Shown here one piece after another: positions 26,886-36,784 of a stretch of DNA of 64,000 nt. A program made the position numbers and the translations under genes. Under the pieces are notes generated by a model. It had not been told where the DNA came from. It ran no database searches and saw only the letters and a program-made list of their open reading frames with translations. The DNA is from Olsenella sp. Marseille-P4559 (lineage in GTDB: Bacteria; Actinomycetota; Coriobacteriia; Coriobacteriales; Atopobiaceae), in the NCBI RefSeq assembly GCF_900605015.1, contig NZ_LR027574.1, positions 1,061,148 to 1,125,147 on the forward strand, given 5' to 3'. The number at the start of each line of letters is the position of its first letter. The stretch's first letter is position 1.

Positions 26886-28349
26886 ATGGCTGACAACGAA
26901 CAGATCGCCAAAGAGGTCCTCGACGCAATCGGCGGCAAGGACAACGTCACGAGCATCGCGCACTGCATGACAAGACTGAGGATCAACCTGAAGGACGAGT
27001 CGGTTCCCGACGACGAGAAGGTCAAGGCAATCAAGGGGGTGCTTGGCTGCCAGTGGTCGGGCGGCCAGTATCAAGTCATCATCGGGCAGAACGTGCCGAA
27101 GGTCTATGATGCGATCGTGAAGCTCGGCGTCTCGGCGGGTGGCTCTATCGACGAGAACCTCGATGCCGATGCACCGAAGGAGCCTTGGAATGCCAAGCGT
27201 GTTGGCAAAGCAATCCTCAACTATCTCAGCAAATCGATGGTGCAGCTGATTCCTCTGATGATGGTAGCCGCTCTTTTCCGTACCATTGCTGCCGTTTTCG
27301 GTCCGTCAATGCTGAATCTCTGGGCCGCAAACTCTGACATCTATAACCTTTTCTACAACTGGCTGTATGATGCTGGCTTCTACTTCATGCCCGTTGTTCT
27401 TGGCTGGTCCGCAGCAAAGACATTGGGCGCCAGCCCGGTTCTAGGCATGATGTTGGGAGGAGTCCTCATCGCTCCCGAGATGATGACCACAGTGAGCTCC
27501 GGTGCTGCTACGACAACGGTTTATGGCCTGCCTGCCATAGTAAATAACTACAGCTCAACTGTTCTGCCAATCATTCTGTGCGTTCCCGTGATGTGGCAGG
27601 TCGAGAAGTTCTTCAAGCGTGTCATCCCCGACATGCTTTCTACGATGTTCGTTCCGTTCCTTACGATGTTTGTCATGGTTCCGGTGTCTCTGTGCATCCT
27701 CGCACCCATCGGCTCTGTTCTCGGCACACTGCTCGGCAACTCCCTGTTTGGTCTGGGCAGCCTGGGCGGCCTTCCGACCATCATCGCTCTGGTAGTTGTT
27801 GCAGCTCTCTGGGAGTTTCTCGTTATGACTGGCATGCACCAGGTCCTTATTGCTCTTGCGCTGGCAAACATGGCAACCGGAACGCCCGATGCTTGCATCA
27901 TGATTGCAGGTTCCATGGCATCCTTCGCTTGCTATGGCATGGCACTTGGTGCCTTCCTGCGCCTGAAGGATCCTGACGATAAGGCAGAGAATCTTGGCTT
28001 CTTCGTCTCTGCGGTGGTCGGCGGCGTCACTGAACCTGTTCTCTATGGCTGCGGCATGAAATACATGCGCCCCTTCATCGGCCTCATCGCAGGAGGTGCG
28101 GCAGGAGGCCTCGTAGCAGCACTGTTCGGTCTCAAGGTATATGTCGTCAGCAACGCCAGCATTATTTCGCTCCTAGGCTTTGTTGCTGGTGGCACCTGGA
28201 ATGTCATAGGCGCCGTCATCTCGATGCTCGTTGCGGTTGTCGTAACCGCTGCAGTCACGTATTTCTTCGGCTTCACCAAAGAGCAGCTTGAAGCCGACAG
28301 GCAGGCTGCTGATGCAGCTGCTGCCAAGAAGGCAGCACTCAAGGCATAA
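26886..28349 (+). CDS. PTS transporter subunit EIIBC (glucose/beta-glucoside superfamily)
   Basis: 487 residues. The IIB domain (1-85) has the phosphorylated Cys27 in IAHCMTRLR. The IIC domain (about 105-465) has ten hydrophobic segments and the GGVTEPVLYG motif with the sugar-binding Glu. There is no IIA domain, so it must use a IIA made elsewhere. The C-terminus is an Ala/Lys-rich helix. Preceded by its antiterminator and leader, followed 40 bases on by a YdjC-type deacetylase gene. This suggests an acetylated beta-glucoside or amino sugar as substrate (inference). Confidence 0.93.
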   Translation: MADNEQIAKEVLDAIGGKDNVTSIAHCMTRLRINLKDESVPDDEKVKAIKGVLGCQWSGGQYQVIIGQNVPKVYDAIVKLGVSAGGSIDENLDADAPKEPWNAKRVGKAILNYLSKSMVQLIPLMMVAALFRTIAAVFGPSMLNLWAANSDIYNLFYNWLYDAGFYFMPVVLGWSAAKTLGASPVLGMMLGGVLIAPEMMTTVSSGAATTTVYGLPAIVNNYSSTVLPIILCVPVMWQVEKFFKRVIPDMLSTMFVPFLTMFVMVPVSLCILAPIGSVLGTLLGNSLFGLGSLGGLPTIIALVVVAALWEFLVMTGMHQVLIALALANMATGTPDACIMIAGSMASFACYGMALGAFLRLKDPDDKAENLGFFVSAVVGGVTEPVLYGCGMKYMRPFIGLIAGGAAGGLVAALFGLKVYVVSNASIISLLGFVAGGTWNVIGAVISMLVAVVVTAAVTYFFGFTKEQLEADRQAADAAAAKKAALKA

Positions 28350-28388
28350 GATGGAATCAGCGAGACAGCGAAGAAGGGATGATGGAGC

Positions 28389-29162
28389 ATGAAGCGCCTG
28401 CTTCTGAGAGCTGACGATCTGGGATACAGCTACGCCGTGAACCTTGGCCTCGTACGTGCCGTGAAGGAAGGCCTCATCTGTTCGGTAGGACTCATGCCTA
28501 ACATGCCGGAAGCTGAGCGCGGACTCTCCTGGCTCAAGGGAGAAGACATCGCGATCGGCCAGCACACGAACGTCTGCCTCGGCACGCCCTGTGCCGACCC
28601 TGCGACAATTCCGAGCCTCGTGGACGAGAATGGCCAGCTCAAGAGCAGCGGGACCTTCCGCCAGGGCTTCAAGGAGGGCATCGACTTCGTCGACTACGAC
28701 GATGCCATGCGCGAGATCGAGGCACAGCACGACCGCTTCGTCGAGATTGTCGGGCGCGAGCCCGACTACTTCGAGGCGCACGCGGTCATGTCGAAGACGC
28801 TAAGCCGGGCCATCTCGGATGTCGCGGCAAGGCACCACTTGAGGGAGCAGAAGGCCTCCTTCGACCCTGAGAACCATGTGCTCTGCGGCGCGACCGAGGT
28901 CCGCATGCTCTGCGAGGACATGCTCCCGTTCGAGGAATACCATCCCACTGACTTCATCCGCCGCACTGTGGAGGGCATGAAGGACGGCGAGACAGACGTC
29001 ATGGTATTCCATCCGGGATACCTCGATGCCTATATCCTCGGCCACTCCTCCCTCACCGTGAACCGCACAAAGGAGGTCGATGCCCTCATCGACCCCGATC
29101 TCAGGGCCTGGCTCGAAGCGCAGCAAGATCTTGAGCTCATCGACTATCGGGATATCGCATAG
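28389..29162 (+). CDS. YdjC/ChbG family carbohydrate deacetylase
   Basis: 257 residues. The metal-binding Asp pair is in LLRADDLGYS (residues 8-10), a His in GQHTNVCLG (near 60), another in FEAHAVMSK (near 125) and a third in FHPGYLD (near 205). The family removes N-acetyl groups from diacetylchitobiose and its 6-phosphate. It is co-transcribed with EIIBC, so it probably deacetylates the incoming phosphorylated sugar before hydrolysis. No 6-phospho-beta-glucosidase lies in the cluster. Confidence 0.9.
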   Translation: MKRLLLRADDLGYSYAVNLGLVRAVKEGLICSVGLMPNMPEAERGLSWLKGEDIAIGQHTNVCLGTPCADPATIPSLVDENGQLKSSGTFRQGFKEGIDFVDYDDAMREIEAQHDRFVEIVGREPDYFEAHAVMSKTLSRAISDVAARHHLREQKASFDPENHVLCGATEVRMLCEDMLPFEEYHPTDFIRRTVEGMKDGETDVMVFHPGYLDAYILGHSSLTVNRTKEVDALIDPDLRAWLEAQQDLELIDYRDIA

Positions 29163-29187
29163 AGACTGATACCAACACAGTGAGAAG

Positions 29188-29223
29188 GGAAGGCGGTCCT
29201 GTCATTGGACAGGACCGCCTTCC
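29188..29223 (+). terminator. Strong hairpin terminator after chbG-like gene
   Basis: A 16-bp perfect stem with an ATT loop (29188-29203 pairs with 29207-29222) lies 26 bases past the stop. The following T-tract is weak (TTCCTCAT), but the stem is the strongest in the window. It also faces the end of the decayed ATPase gene on the other strand. Confidence 0.8.
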
Positions 29224-29241
29224 TCATGCCACTCCAGCACA

Positions 29242-30061
29242 TCAATCAGATTCCTGCTTCCGCCCTGGCGCAAGCGTATAGCGTGCATAGCGTCTGTCGC
29301 TATGCTTCATCAGCACTTCAGCATCTGTCAGCTGCTGAAGTATCTCTCGGGCTCGTCGGGCACTAAGACCAAGAGCTCTAGCAACCATAGAAGCGCTAAT
29401 TTCTTTATTCTCATCGAATAGTGCAAGCATCACGTTCATTCTATCGGCGGCTATCGGCGGTCTATCGGCGGCCTATCAGTGATAATGACATCATCACCGC
29501 GCAAAATGGCCTCGAATTCATCTGCGGTAGGACGACAGAAGTTCACCCTAATCGTATTGCCCATATCGATGAATTCTGGCGCTCTGAGATCGTATGCAAC
29601 CGTATCGCTGATGACGCGTGGGGACCGCTACCCCAGCCTTCAATGAGCTTCATATACCGGAATGCCTGTGCCAATGCCTTGTTCCGGCACTCGGAGCGTC
29701 CGCCTAGGGCCTGCTTGAGTGTAAGGCCTCCTTGGCAGGCTGCCAGGAGATGAGATCTCGAGCCTGTCATCATAGAGCGCTACCTGCACATTGCCAGAAC
29801 TGAGATAGTTCCTGTGCAGCACAGCATTCGTGATGACCTCACGGATAGGCCAGAGCGGCGGTTCATACACATCTCTTCTGACAGGCTCGCTGAGGTCTGC
29901 CCCAAGATTGAGCTTTGCCTTTACCCAGTTGAAGGCCTGCTCTATCTGCCCAGCCAGATTGCCTTTGAACTCCCTGCCTATTCAGAAAGACAGGCCTGCT
30001 CGTCGGGGATGCCCTGCACCTCATGGGTCTTGTCGTCGACGCTGAGGCACAACAATCCCAA
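29242..30061 (-). pseudogene. Decayed AlbA_2-type ATP-binding regulatory protein
   Basis: Pieces of one protein lie in successive frames on the minus strand. 30000-30061 encodes GLLCLSVDDKTHEVQGIPDEQ, the end of an AlbA_2 domain. 29640-29960 encodes FKGNLAGQIEQAFNWVKAKL and REVITNAVLHRNY (ATPase domain). 29543-29740 encodes RNKALAQAFRYMKLIEGWGSG. 29242-29439 encodes a C-terminal winged helix (SASMVARALGLSARRAREILQQL). Stops and frameshifts separate them, and part of the middle is deleted. A short tandem repeat of TATCGGCGGC (about 29441-29476) lies in the linker. Not functional as read. Confidence 0.8.
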
Positions 30062-30064
30062 TTG

Positions 30065-30397
30065 CTATGTCTGGAGCCAAATCAGCTCGTCTAGCGGCGT
30101 CTGCCCCCCTTCCGCATCGTCACTACCAGAGGCTCCACCCGTACCCGTGGGCCTCGTCCATTCGGATGGCTCCTCGAGCCATGTCCCCGTGGGCTCATCG
30201 AGCTCGGGCGAGCCCTTCTCGACGCCATCCTCCATCCAGAGGAGCTTGTCGGGCTCGTCCGGCGTCTTCTGCGCGGGCCAGAGAAGGCCATCCCGGCCAG
30301 CCGCGACTTCGGCATGCCGGGCTCCTCCCCTCTTGAGCCAGAGATACCTTTCTCGCATCTCGGTCATCCTGAGTGGTGCGGACGAGGCGTGCGACAT
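30065..30397 (-). CDS. Uncharacterised acidic, Trp-rich protein
   Basis: 110 residues, not recognised. The ATG has an excellent GGAGGAAAGGC site, so it is probably translated. Residues 11-25 are basic (RERYLWLKRGGARHAE); the rest is acidic and shows a loose repeat of the type DEPDKLLW, LDEPTGTWLEEPSEW, LDELIW. No signal peptide or membrane segment. It lies downstream of gltBD, separated by two hairpins, and ends four bases before the decayed ATPase gene. It could be a partner of that lost protein or a free-standing accessory ORF. Confidence 0.55.
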   Translation of the reverse strand: MSHASSAPLRMTEMRERYLWLKRGGARHAEVAAGRDGLLWPAQKTPDEPDKLLWMEDGVEKGSPELDEPTGTWLEEPSEWTRPTGTGGASGSDDAEGGQTPLDELIWLQT

Positions 30398-30461
30398 TGC
30401 CTTTCCTCCAATCGGGAACGAGACATGGTAGAGGCGGGCGCGCAAAAGGTGCCCGCAAGCG

Positions 30462-30492
30462 CTCGGCCGGCCCTTTTTCGGAGCCGGCCGAG
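30462..30492. terminator. Hairpin downstream of gltD
   Basis: Perfect 10-bp stem, CTCGGCCGGC/GCCGGCCGAG, ten bases past the gltD stop, with a T-rich loop on the plus strand. A second stem, GCGGGC/GCCCGC, lies at about 30434-30456. No clean T-tract follows, so termination may be partial and allow read-through into the orphan ORF. Confidence 0.5.
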
Positions 30493-30501
30493 AGACACGC
30501 C

Positions 30502-31974
30502 CTAGAGCCCCAGCTCGGCAGCAAGCTCGCTGGCGCAGGCAAGGCCGTCAGAGATGGCCGTGACCACAAGCGACGATCCGGAGCGTGCGTCACCAGCAGC
30601 AAAGACCGGCACCTTGCCATCGCTCACGGTGCGATGAGAGCCCGCGGAGACGAGCTTGGGCCTCACGCCACCGCGCAGCTCCTCGGTCGCGACGCCAAGC
30701 GCGTCGTAGACCGAGGCCTCGGGACCCGTGAAGCCCATGGCGAGAAGGACCAGCTGTGCGGGAACCTCGCGCTCCGTGCCCTCGATGGGCTCGGGCTTGC
30801 CATGCGACCAGTCGAGAGAGACCACGCGAAGGCCACGGATGCCGCCCCTATCGTCCTCAAGCACCTCGAGGGTGTTGGTGGCCCAGGAACGCGGGTCTTC
30901 TCCCTGCACGAGCTTGGCCTCGACCTGGCCGTAGTCGGTCTTCTTGGTGTTGGGCCACTCGGGCCACTGGTTGGAAGCCACACGCACCTCGGGAGGGGCC
31001 GGCAGGAACTCCAGCTGGCGGACGCTCTTGGCGTGCTGGCGCAACGCCGTGGCCACGCAGTCGGTGCCGGTGTCGCCGCCACCGATGACCACCACGTCTT
31101 TGCCGGCAGCGCTCACCGCAGGCGTGTCTGCATGGCCGTCGAGCAGGGCCTTGGTTTGTGCCATGAGATAGTCCACGGCAAAGGCCACGCTGGGGTTCTC
31201 GGCACCGGGCACGCGCAGGCCGCGTGCCTGGGCGGCACCGGCAGCGACCACCACGGCATCGAAGCCCGCAAGCTCAGCCGCGACCTCGGGCGACGTGGCG
31301 TCCACGCCGCAGCGAATCTCGATGCCGCTCTTCTCCATGAGGTCAAGCCTGCGCCCGACAACCTCCTTGGGGAGCTTCATGTTGGGGATGCCATACATGA
31401 GCAGGCCGCCTGCACGGTCGTGACGCTCGAGGAGCGTCACGCGGGCACCGCGACGCGCCAGCTCCCACGCGGCCGCAAGGCCAGCGGGCCCAGACCCAAC
31501 CACGGCAACGCGGGGCGCACCCTCGGTGGCAGGCGCAAGCGGCGCAGGGCCGCCGGCGGCCCACTCGTGATCAGAGATGGCGCGCTCGTCGTCCTTGATG
31601 GTGGTGGGGTCGTCCTCAAGACCCAGGTTGCACGCCGCCTCGCACAGAGCCGGGCACACGCGACTTGTGAACTCGGGAAGCGGGTTCGTGAGCGCAAGGC
31701 GCTCAGCGGCGTCGGTCCACAGGCCTCGCCACATGAGGTCATTCCACTCTGGAATCAGGTTGTGCAGCGGGCAACCCGAGCTTCTCGCCTTGCCAAACGG
31801 GAAGCCCGTCTGGCAGAACGCCACGCCGCAGTACATGCAGCGGCTTGCCTGCGAGCGCTGGTCCTTCTCGTCCAGCGGCACCGCAAACTCGTCGAAGTCC
31901 CTTATCGTCTCGGCCGCGGTCCTCTCGCCGTGGGTGACCCTCCCGAGGCCGATGTACGCTCCGACCTTGCCCAT
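30502..31974 (-). CDS. gltD: Glutamate synthase (NADPH) small subunit
   Basis: 490 residues. It passes electrons from NADPH through FAD and Fe-S clusters to the large subunit. The N-terminal Cys-rich region (CMYCGVAFCQTGFPFG, SSGCPL, CPALCEAAC) binds two 4Fe-4S clusters. The FAD motif VVGSGPAGLAAAWELA (near 155) and NADPH motif VVIGGGDTGTD (near 295) are clear. Four bases downstream of gltB; one operon. Confidence 0.97.
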   Translation of the reverse strand: MGKVGAYIGLGRVTHGERTAAETIRDFDEFAVPLDEKDQRSQASRCMYCGVAFCQTGFPFGKARSSGCPLHNLIPEWNDLMWRGLWTDAAERLALTNPLPEFTSRVCPALCEAACNLGLEDDPTTIKDDERAISDHEWAAGGPAPLAPATEGAPRVAVVGSGPAGLAAAWELARRGARVTLLERHDRAGGLLMYGIPNMKLPKEVVGRRLDLMEKSGIEIRCGVDATSPEVAAELAGFDAVVVAAGAAQARGLRVPGAENPSVAFAVDYLMAQTKALLDGHADTPAVSAAGKDVVVIGGGDTGTDCVATALRQHAKSVRQLEFLPAPPEVRVASNQWPEWPNTKKTDYGQVEAKLVQGEDPRSWATNTLEVLEDDRGGIRGLRVVSLDWSHGKPEPIEGTEREVPAQLVLLAMGFTGPEASVYDALGVATEELRGGVRPKLVSAGSHRTVSDGKVPVFAAGDARSGSSLVVTAISDGLACASELAAELGL

Positions 31975-31978
31975 GGCA

Positions 31979-34900
31979 CTACCTCCCGTTCCTCATGGTC
32001 TCGAAGGCGACCTCGACCGCCTCGTTGTGGGTCTTTCCCGCGGCCTCAGCGGCCTCGGTGAGCTCGAGTGCAACCTCGTACTCGTGCGGGATGACCTTCA
32101 CGAACTTGTCCTTGATGTCATCGAACATGTAGAGCATCTTGATGCCGCGCGGGCTCTTGGTCCTTCTCGCATGCTCCTCGATGAGGGCGCGGATGGACTG
32201 GAAGTCGCGCTCGGTGGGGCGCTTGAGCCCTACCATGTCGGTGTTGCAGCGGCTGGGAAGCGTTCCGTACTCGTCGTAGACGAAGGCCATGCCACCGCTC
32301 ATGCCCGCGGCAAAGTTGATGCCAACCTCGCCAAGGATCAGTGCCACTCCACCCGTCATGTACTCGCAGCCGTGGTTGCCCACACCCTCGCAGACGATGG
32401 TGGCACCGGAGTTGCGCACGCCAAAGCGCTGGCCCGCCAGGCCGTTGATGAAGCCCTTGCCGGTCGTGGCACCGTAGAAGGCGACGTTGCCAATGGAGAC
32501 GTTCTCATCGAACTTGTACGTGGCGCCAGATGAGGGTGCAACGGTGAGCACGCCGCCGGAGAGCCCCTTGCCAAAGTAGTCATTGGCATCGCCGGAGATG
32601 TTAATCGTGATGCCGGCGGGCAGGAAGGCGCCAAAGCTCTGGCCACCGGAGCCCTCGCAGTCGATGGTGATGGAGCCCTCCGGCAGCCCCTCCGGGTGCG
32701 CACGGGTGACCTCCGAGCCCAGCATGGTGCCAACGCAGCGGTTCACGTTGGCAATGTCGGCATGGAAGTGCACGGGGGCGAGCGTGCGGCGCGCGGTCTC
32801 GGTGTAGGGCACGAAGAGCGTCGAGTCCAGGGTGCTGGAGAGCCCGTCGGCAGGCCCCATCTCGGGCAGGAAGTGGCGGGCGGCAGCACCGGGGACGCTC
32901 TTGCCGTACTCGTTGGTCGCGCTTGCGAGGACGGGCGACAAGTCGATGGTGTTTGCCTTCCAGTTGCCCGGAACCTTGACCTGGCGCAGGCACTCGGGGT
33001 GCCCCACCATGTCCCGGACCGTGCGGAAGCCAAGCTCGGCCATGATGTGGCGAAGCTCCTCGGCCACGAGATACATGAAGTTGACCACGTGCTCGGGCTT
33101 GCCGTGGAAGCGGTTGCGAAGCTCGCAGTTCTGCGTGGCGATGCCCATGGGGCAGGTGTCGGTGTGGCAGTCGCGCTGCATGAGGCAGCCAAGCGCGAGC
33201 AGGACAACCGTGCCAAAGTCAAAGACCTCGGCACCGAGAAGTGCCGCCACGGCCACGTCGCGGCCATCCATGAGCTTGCCGTCGGCCTCGAGCTCCACGC
33301 GAGAGCGCAGGCCGTTTCTCAGCAGCGTCTGCTGGGTCTCGGCAAGCCCAAGCTCGAGCGGCAGGCCCGTGTGGTAGATGGAGTCGCGCGGAGCGGCGCC
33401 GGTGCCGCCGTTGGCGCTCGAGACCAAGATCTTGTCCGCACCGCCCTTGGCGACGCCAGTGGCAATGGTGCCCACGCCTGCCTCGGAGACGAGCTTGACC
33501 GAGACCTTTGCCTTGGGGTTGGCATTCTTGAGGTCGAAGATGAGCTCGGCCAGGTCCTCGATGGAGTAGATGTCATGGTGCGGCGGTGGCGAGACAAGGC
33601 CCACGCCAGGCGTGGAGTGGCGCACCTTGGCAATCCACGGCCAGACCTTGGTGCCGGGCAGGTGCCCGCCCTCGCCGGGCTTGGCGCCCTGGGCCATCTT
33701 GATCTGGATCTCCTCGCCGGAGACAAGGTATCGGCTTGTCACGCCAAAGCGTGCGGAGGCAACCTGCTTGACCTTGGAGTTTGCGGAGTCACCGTTGGCA
33801 AGCGCGGCCTCGCGGTCGGGACTCTCGCCGCCCTCGCCCGTGTTGGACTTTGCGCCAATGCGGTTCATCGCGATGGCAAGCGCACGGTGCGCCTCATCGG
33901 AGATGGCGCCAAAGCTCATGGCGCTGGTCTCGAAGCGCTTCACGATGGAGTCTGCGCTCTCGACCTCGTCCAAGGGCACAGGACCAGAGGCCAGTGGCAC
34001 GAACTCGAGAAGGTCGCGCAACATGATGGTGCGTCCCTCGGGGTGCAGCGCCTTCGAGTATTCCGAGAAGAGCTCGGGGCTGTTCTCGCGCAGGGCACGG
34101 TGCAGGAGATAGATGACCTGCGGCGTGATGATGTGCTCCTCACCGCCAAGCGGACGCCATTTGGTGATGCCCGAACTGGCAAGCTGCGTGGGAGCGGGCG
34201 TCTTGAGCAGCGCCAGCGCCTCGTCATAGCGTTCGTTGCACTCGCGCTCGACGCCGTCCTCGTCAAGGCCTCCCACACGCGAGACGGTACCCGTGAAGCA
34301 GCGGTCAACAAAGCCCTGGTCAAAGCCAATAACCTCGAAGATCTGCGCAGAGTGGTAGCCCTGCATCGTGGAGATGCCCATCTTGGACATGATCGAGACG
34401 ATGCCGGCGTTGACCGCGCAATCGTAGTTGGAGACGCCCTCCTCGGCGCTCACGTCTAGGGAGCCGTGCTCCGCGAGGGCGCGGATGCACTCATGCGCCA
34501 TGTAGGGATAGATGCCCGAGGCGGAGTAGCCCACGAGCGTGGCATAGTCGTGCGGGGTGATTGCGTCACCGCACTCGACCACAAGATCGGCCTTCATGCG
34601 GATGCTGCTGCGAATCATGTGGTTGTGGACAGCCGAGACCGAGAGCAGGGACGGAATGGGCACCTGGCCCTCGCCCGCGCGGTCAGAGATGACCACCACA
34701 TTGACACCGGAGCGCACGGCCTTCTCGACATCCTTGCACAGCGACTCGAGCGCAAGCTTGAGCGCGCCCTCCCCCACCTCACGCGGATACGTCGCCGAGA
34801 AGCACGCGGCGTGGAAGCCCTGGCGGTCGAGCGTGGCGATGCGCTCGAACTCGTCCCTGGTAAGGATGGGGTCGTCCAAACGGAGCAGCTGGCAGTTCTT

Positions 34901-36598
34901 GCGGGAGTCCTCGAGCATGTTGCCGTGGTTGCCCAGGTAGAGCACAGAAGACGTCACGAAGCTCTCACGGAGCGCATCGATGGGCGGGTTCGTGACCTGC
35001 GCGAAGAGCTGGTTGAAGTAGTCAAAGAAGGAACGCGGACGGGCAGAGAGCACGGCGAGAGGGACGTCGGAGCCCATCGAGGCCAAAGGCGGCTTGCCGG
35101 TGTTGGCCATGGGACGCACGGCTTCCTCGACGTCGTCGAAGTGGTAGCCGTGACGGGCGAGACGCTGCGTGAGCGGCACCTCGGCGTCAATGTCCTCAAA
35201 AGGGCTCTTCTCGCCCTTGGCAAGGTCACCCACCGAGAGGGTCTCCTCATCAATCCAGTCGCGGAAGGGCTTCTGCGAGGCAAAGCGTGCTTTGATCTCG
35301 TCGTCCCAGATGATGCGCCCCTGCGAGGGGTCAACCACGAACATCTGTCCGGGGCCAAGCGAGCCCGTCTGCAGAATCTCGTCGGGCTCGACCGCCAGGG
35401 CGCCTGCCTCGGAGGCAAGGATCAGGCGGGCGTCGTGCGTGACGTAGTAGCGTGCCGGGCGCAGGCCGTTCCTGTCGAGTGCAGCGCCGGTAATGCAGCC
35501 GTCGGAGAAGGCGATGGCAGCGGGACCGTCCCAGCTCTCGGTGAGCATGGACTGGTAGCAGTCGTAGGCACGACGCTCGTCGGAGAGCTGCTTGTTCTTG
35601 TCCCACGGCTCGGGAAGCAGCATCGTGACGGCGCGCGAGAGGGGCCTGCCGTTCATGGTGAGGAACTCGAGGACGTTGTCCAGGATGGCGGAGTCGGAGC
35701 CCTCACGATTGATGACGGGCATCACGCGGCCGAGGTCCGCACCAAGCACGGGCGAGTAGAACTCGGACTCACGGGCACGAATCCAGTTGACGTTGCCGCG
35801 CAGGGTGTTGATCTCGCCGTTGTGGACGATGTAGCGGTTGGGGTGCGCGCGCTCCCAGCTGGGGGTAGTGTTGGTGGAGTAGCGGGAGTGCACGAGGGCA
35901 AGCGCGGACTCTGCCGCGGCGTCGTTCAGGTCCAGATAGAAGTTACGCATCTGGGTGGCGACGAGCATGCCCTTGTACACGATGGTACGCGAGCTCATGG
36001 AGCACACGTAGAAGATCTTGCCCTCGAGCGCATGGTGGGCACTCGCGGCCTTCTCGATGGTGCGGCGGCACACGTAGAGCTTGCGCTCGAACTCGTCACC
36101 CGCGGGGACATCCGCCGGACGGCCAAGGAAGGCCTGATAGATGGTGGGCATGCAGGCAAGTGCCGTATCGCCCAGGTCATGCTGGTCGATGGGCACCTCA
36201 CGCCAGAAGAGCAGGGGCACGCCCTGCTCGGCACAGCCCTCCTCGAAGACGCGACGCGCCACCTGGGCACCCTCTGCGTCTTGTGGAAAGAAGACCATGG
36301 CCACGCCATACTCGCCCTCATCCGGAAGGAGGTGTCCGTACTTCTGGGCCTCCTTGCGGAAGAAGCGGTGCGGAGTCTGGAACAGGATGCCAGCGCCATC
36401 ACCGGTATTTCTCTCCAAGCCCTTGCCGCCTCGATGCTCGAGGTTAACGAGCAGCGTGAGGGCGTCATCGAGCAACTGGTGCGACTTCTGGCCCTTGAGG
36501 TGAGCAATCGCGCCAATGCCGCAGGCGTCGTGCTCGAACTCCTCCCGGTACAGGCCCTGACCGGCGCTGGTGTCCTTGGCCACCTGGTTGGATGCCAT
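31979..36598 (-). CDS. gltB: Glutamate synthase (NADPH) large subunit
   Basis: 1539 residues, full length. Makes two glutamates from glutamine and 2-oxoglutarate. The N-terminal amidotransferase has its nucleophile at Cys26 (EHDACGIGA), implying removal of a 25-residue propeptide. The central and FMN-binding domains carry GAKPGEGGHLPG and SPPPHHDIYSIEDL, the 3Fe-4S site lies in CLMQRDCHTDTCPMG, and the C-terminus is the GxGxG beta-helix (GEGSGGQSFGAF, GVGNHGCEYMTGG). Ribosome site GAGAGGGGA. Pairs with the GSIII gene to form the GS-GOGAT route. Confidence 0.98.
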   Translation of the reverse strand: MASNQVAKDTSAGQGLYREEFEHDACGIGAIAHLKGQKSHQLLDDALTLLVNLEHRGGKGLERNTGDGAGILFQTPHRFFRKEAQKYGHLLPDEGEYGVAMVFFPQDAEGAQVARRVFEEGCAEQGVPLLFWREVPIDQHDLGDTALACMPTIYQAFLGRPADVPAGDEFERKLYVCRRTIEKAASAHHALEGKIFYVCSMSSRTIVYKGMLVATQMRNFYLDLNDAAAESALALVHSRYSTNTTPSWERAHPNRYIVHNGEINTLRGNVNWIRARESEFYSPVLGADLGRVMPVINREGSDSAILDNVLEFLTMNGRPLSRAVTMLLPEPWDKNKQLSDERRAYDCYQSMLTESWDGPAAIAFSDGCITGAALDRNGLRPARYYVTHDARLILASEAGALAVEPDEILQTGSLGPGQMFVVDPSQGRIIWDDEIKARFASQKPFRDWIDEETLSVGDLAKGEKSPFEDIDAEVPLTQRLARHGYHFDDVEEAVRPMANTGKPPLASMGSDVPLAVLSARPRSFFDYFNQLFAQVTNPPIDALRESFVTSSVLYLGNHGNMLEDSRKNCQLLRLDDPILTRDEFERIATLDRQGFHAACFSATYPREVGEGALKLALESLCKDVEKAVRSGVNVVVISDRAGEGQVPIPSLLSVSAVHNHMIRSSIRMKADLVVECGDAITPHDYATLVGYSASGIYPYMAHECIRALAEHGSLDVSAEEGVSNYDCAVNAGIVSIMSKMGISTMQGYHSAQIFEVIGFDQGFVDRCFTGTVSRVGGLDEDGVERECNERYDEALALLKTPAPTQLASSGITKWRPLGGEEHIITPQVIYLLHRALRENSPELFSEYSKALHPEGRTIMLRDLLEFVPLASGPVPLDEVESADSIVKRFETSAMSFGAISDEAHRALAIAMNRIGAKSNTGEGGESPDREAALANGDSANSKVKQVASARFGVTSRYLVSGEEIQIKMAQGAKPGEGGHLPGTKVWPWIAKVRHSTPGVGLVSPPPHHDIYSIEDLAELIFDLKNANPKAKVSVKLVSEAGVGTIATGVAKGGADKILVSSANGGTGAAPRDSIYHTGLPLELGLAETQQTLLRNGLRSRVELEADGKLMDGRDVAVAALLGAEVFDFGTVVLLALGCLMQRDCHTDTCPMGIATQNCELRNRFHGKPEHVVNFMYLVAEELRHIMAELGFRTVRDMVGHPECLRQVKVPGNWKANTIDLSPVLASATNEYGKSVPGAAARHFLPEMGPADGLSSTLDSTLFVPYTETARRTLAPVHFHADIANVNRCVGTMLGSEVTRAHPEGLPEGSITIDCEGSGGQSFGAFLPAGITINISGDANDYFGKGLSGGVLTVAPSSGATYKFDENVSIGNVAFYGATTGKGFINGLAGQRFGVRNSGATIVCEGVGNHGCEYMTGGVALILGEVGINFAAGMSGGMAFVYDEYGTLPSRCNTDMVGLKRPTERDFQSIRALIEEHARRTKSPRGIKMLYMFDDIKDKFVKVIPHEYEVALELTEAAEAAGKTHNEAVEVAFETMRNGR

Positions 36599-36784
36599 GT
36601 ATTCCCCTCTCTAAGCACCCGCGCATGCGGGCGTACCATGCGAGGCGCCCGTCACCTTCCCGCGGGAGCCCTACGTACCGATGGCAGTCTATGCTGGGTG
36701 TGTTTCATCAAGAAAAACTCGGACAGGTTGCTTCCCAACATACACACACCCGAAACGCACTCGAAAAATGGGCAGGTGAGTGGA
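36599..36784. promoter_or_regulatory. gltB upstream region
   Basis: It carries the gltB promoter on the minus strand. A loose inverted repeat, GGGTGTGT near 36694 and ACACACCC near 36745, brackets about 45 bases and may be a regulator site. No gene seen. Bases 36864-37132, up to the DUF2804 gene, also hold nothing recognisable. Confidence 0.35.

Noticed and set aside
29441-29476. Short tandem repeat as a phase-variation tract
   Set aside because: The TATCGGCGGC repeats lie in the linker of an already decayed gene and are few and imperfect.
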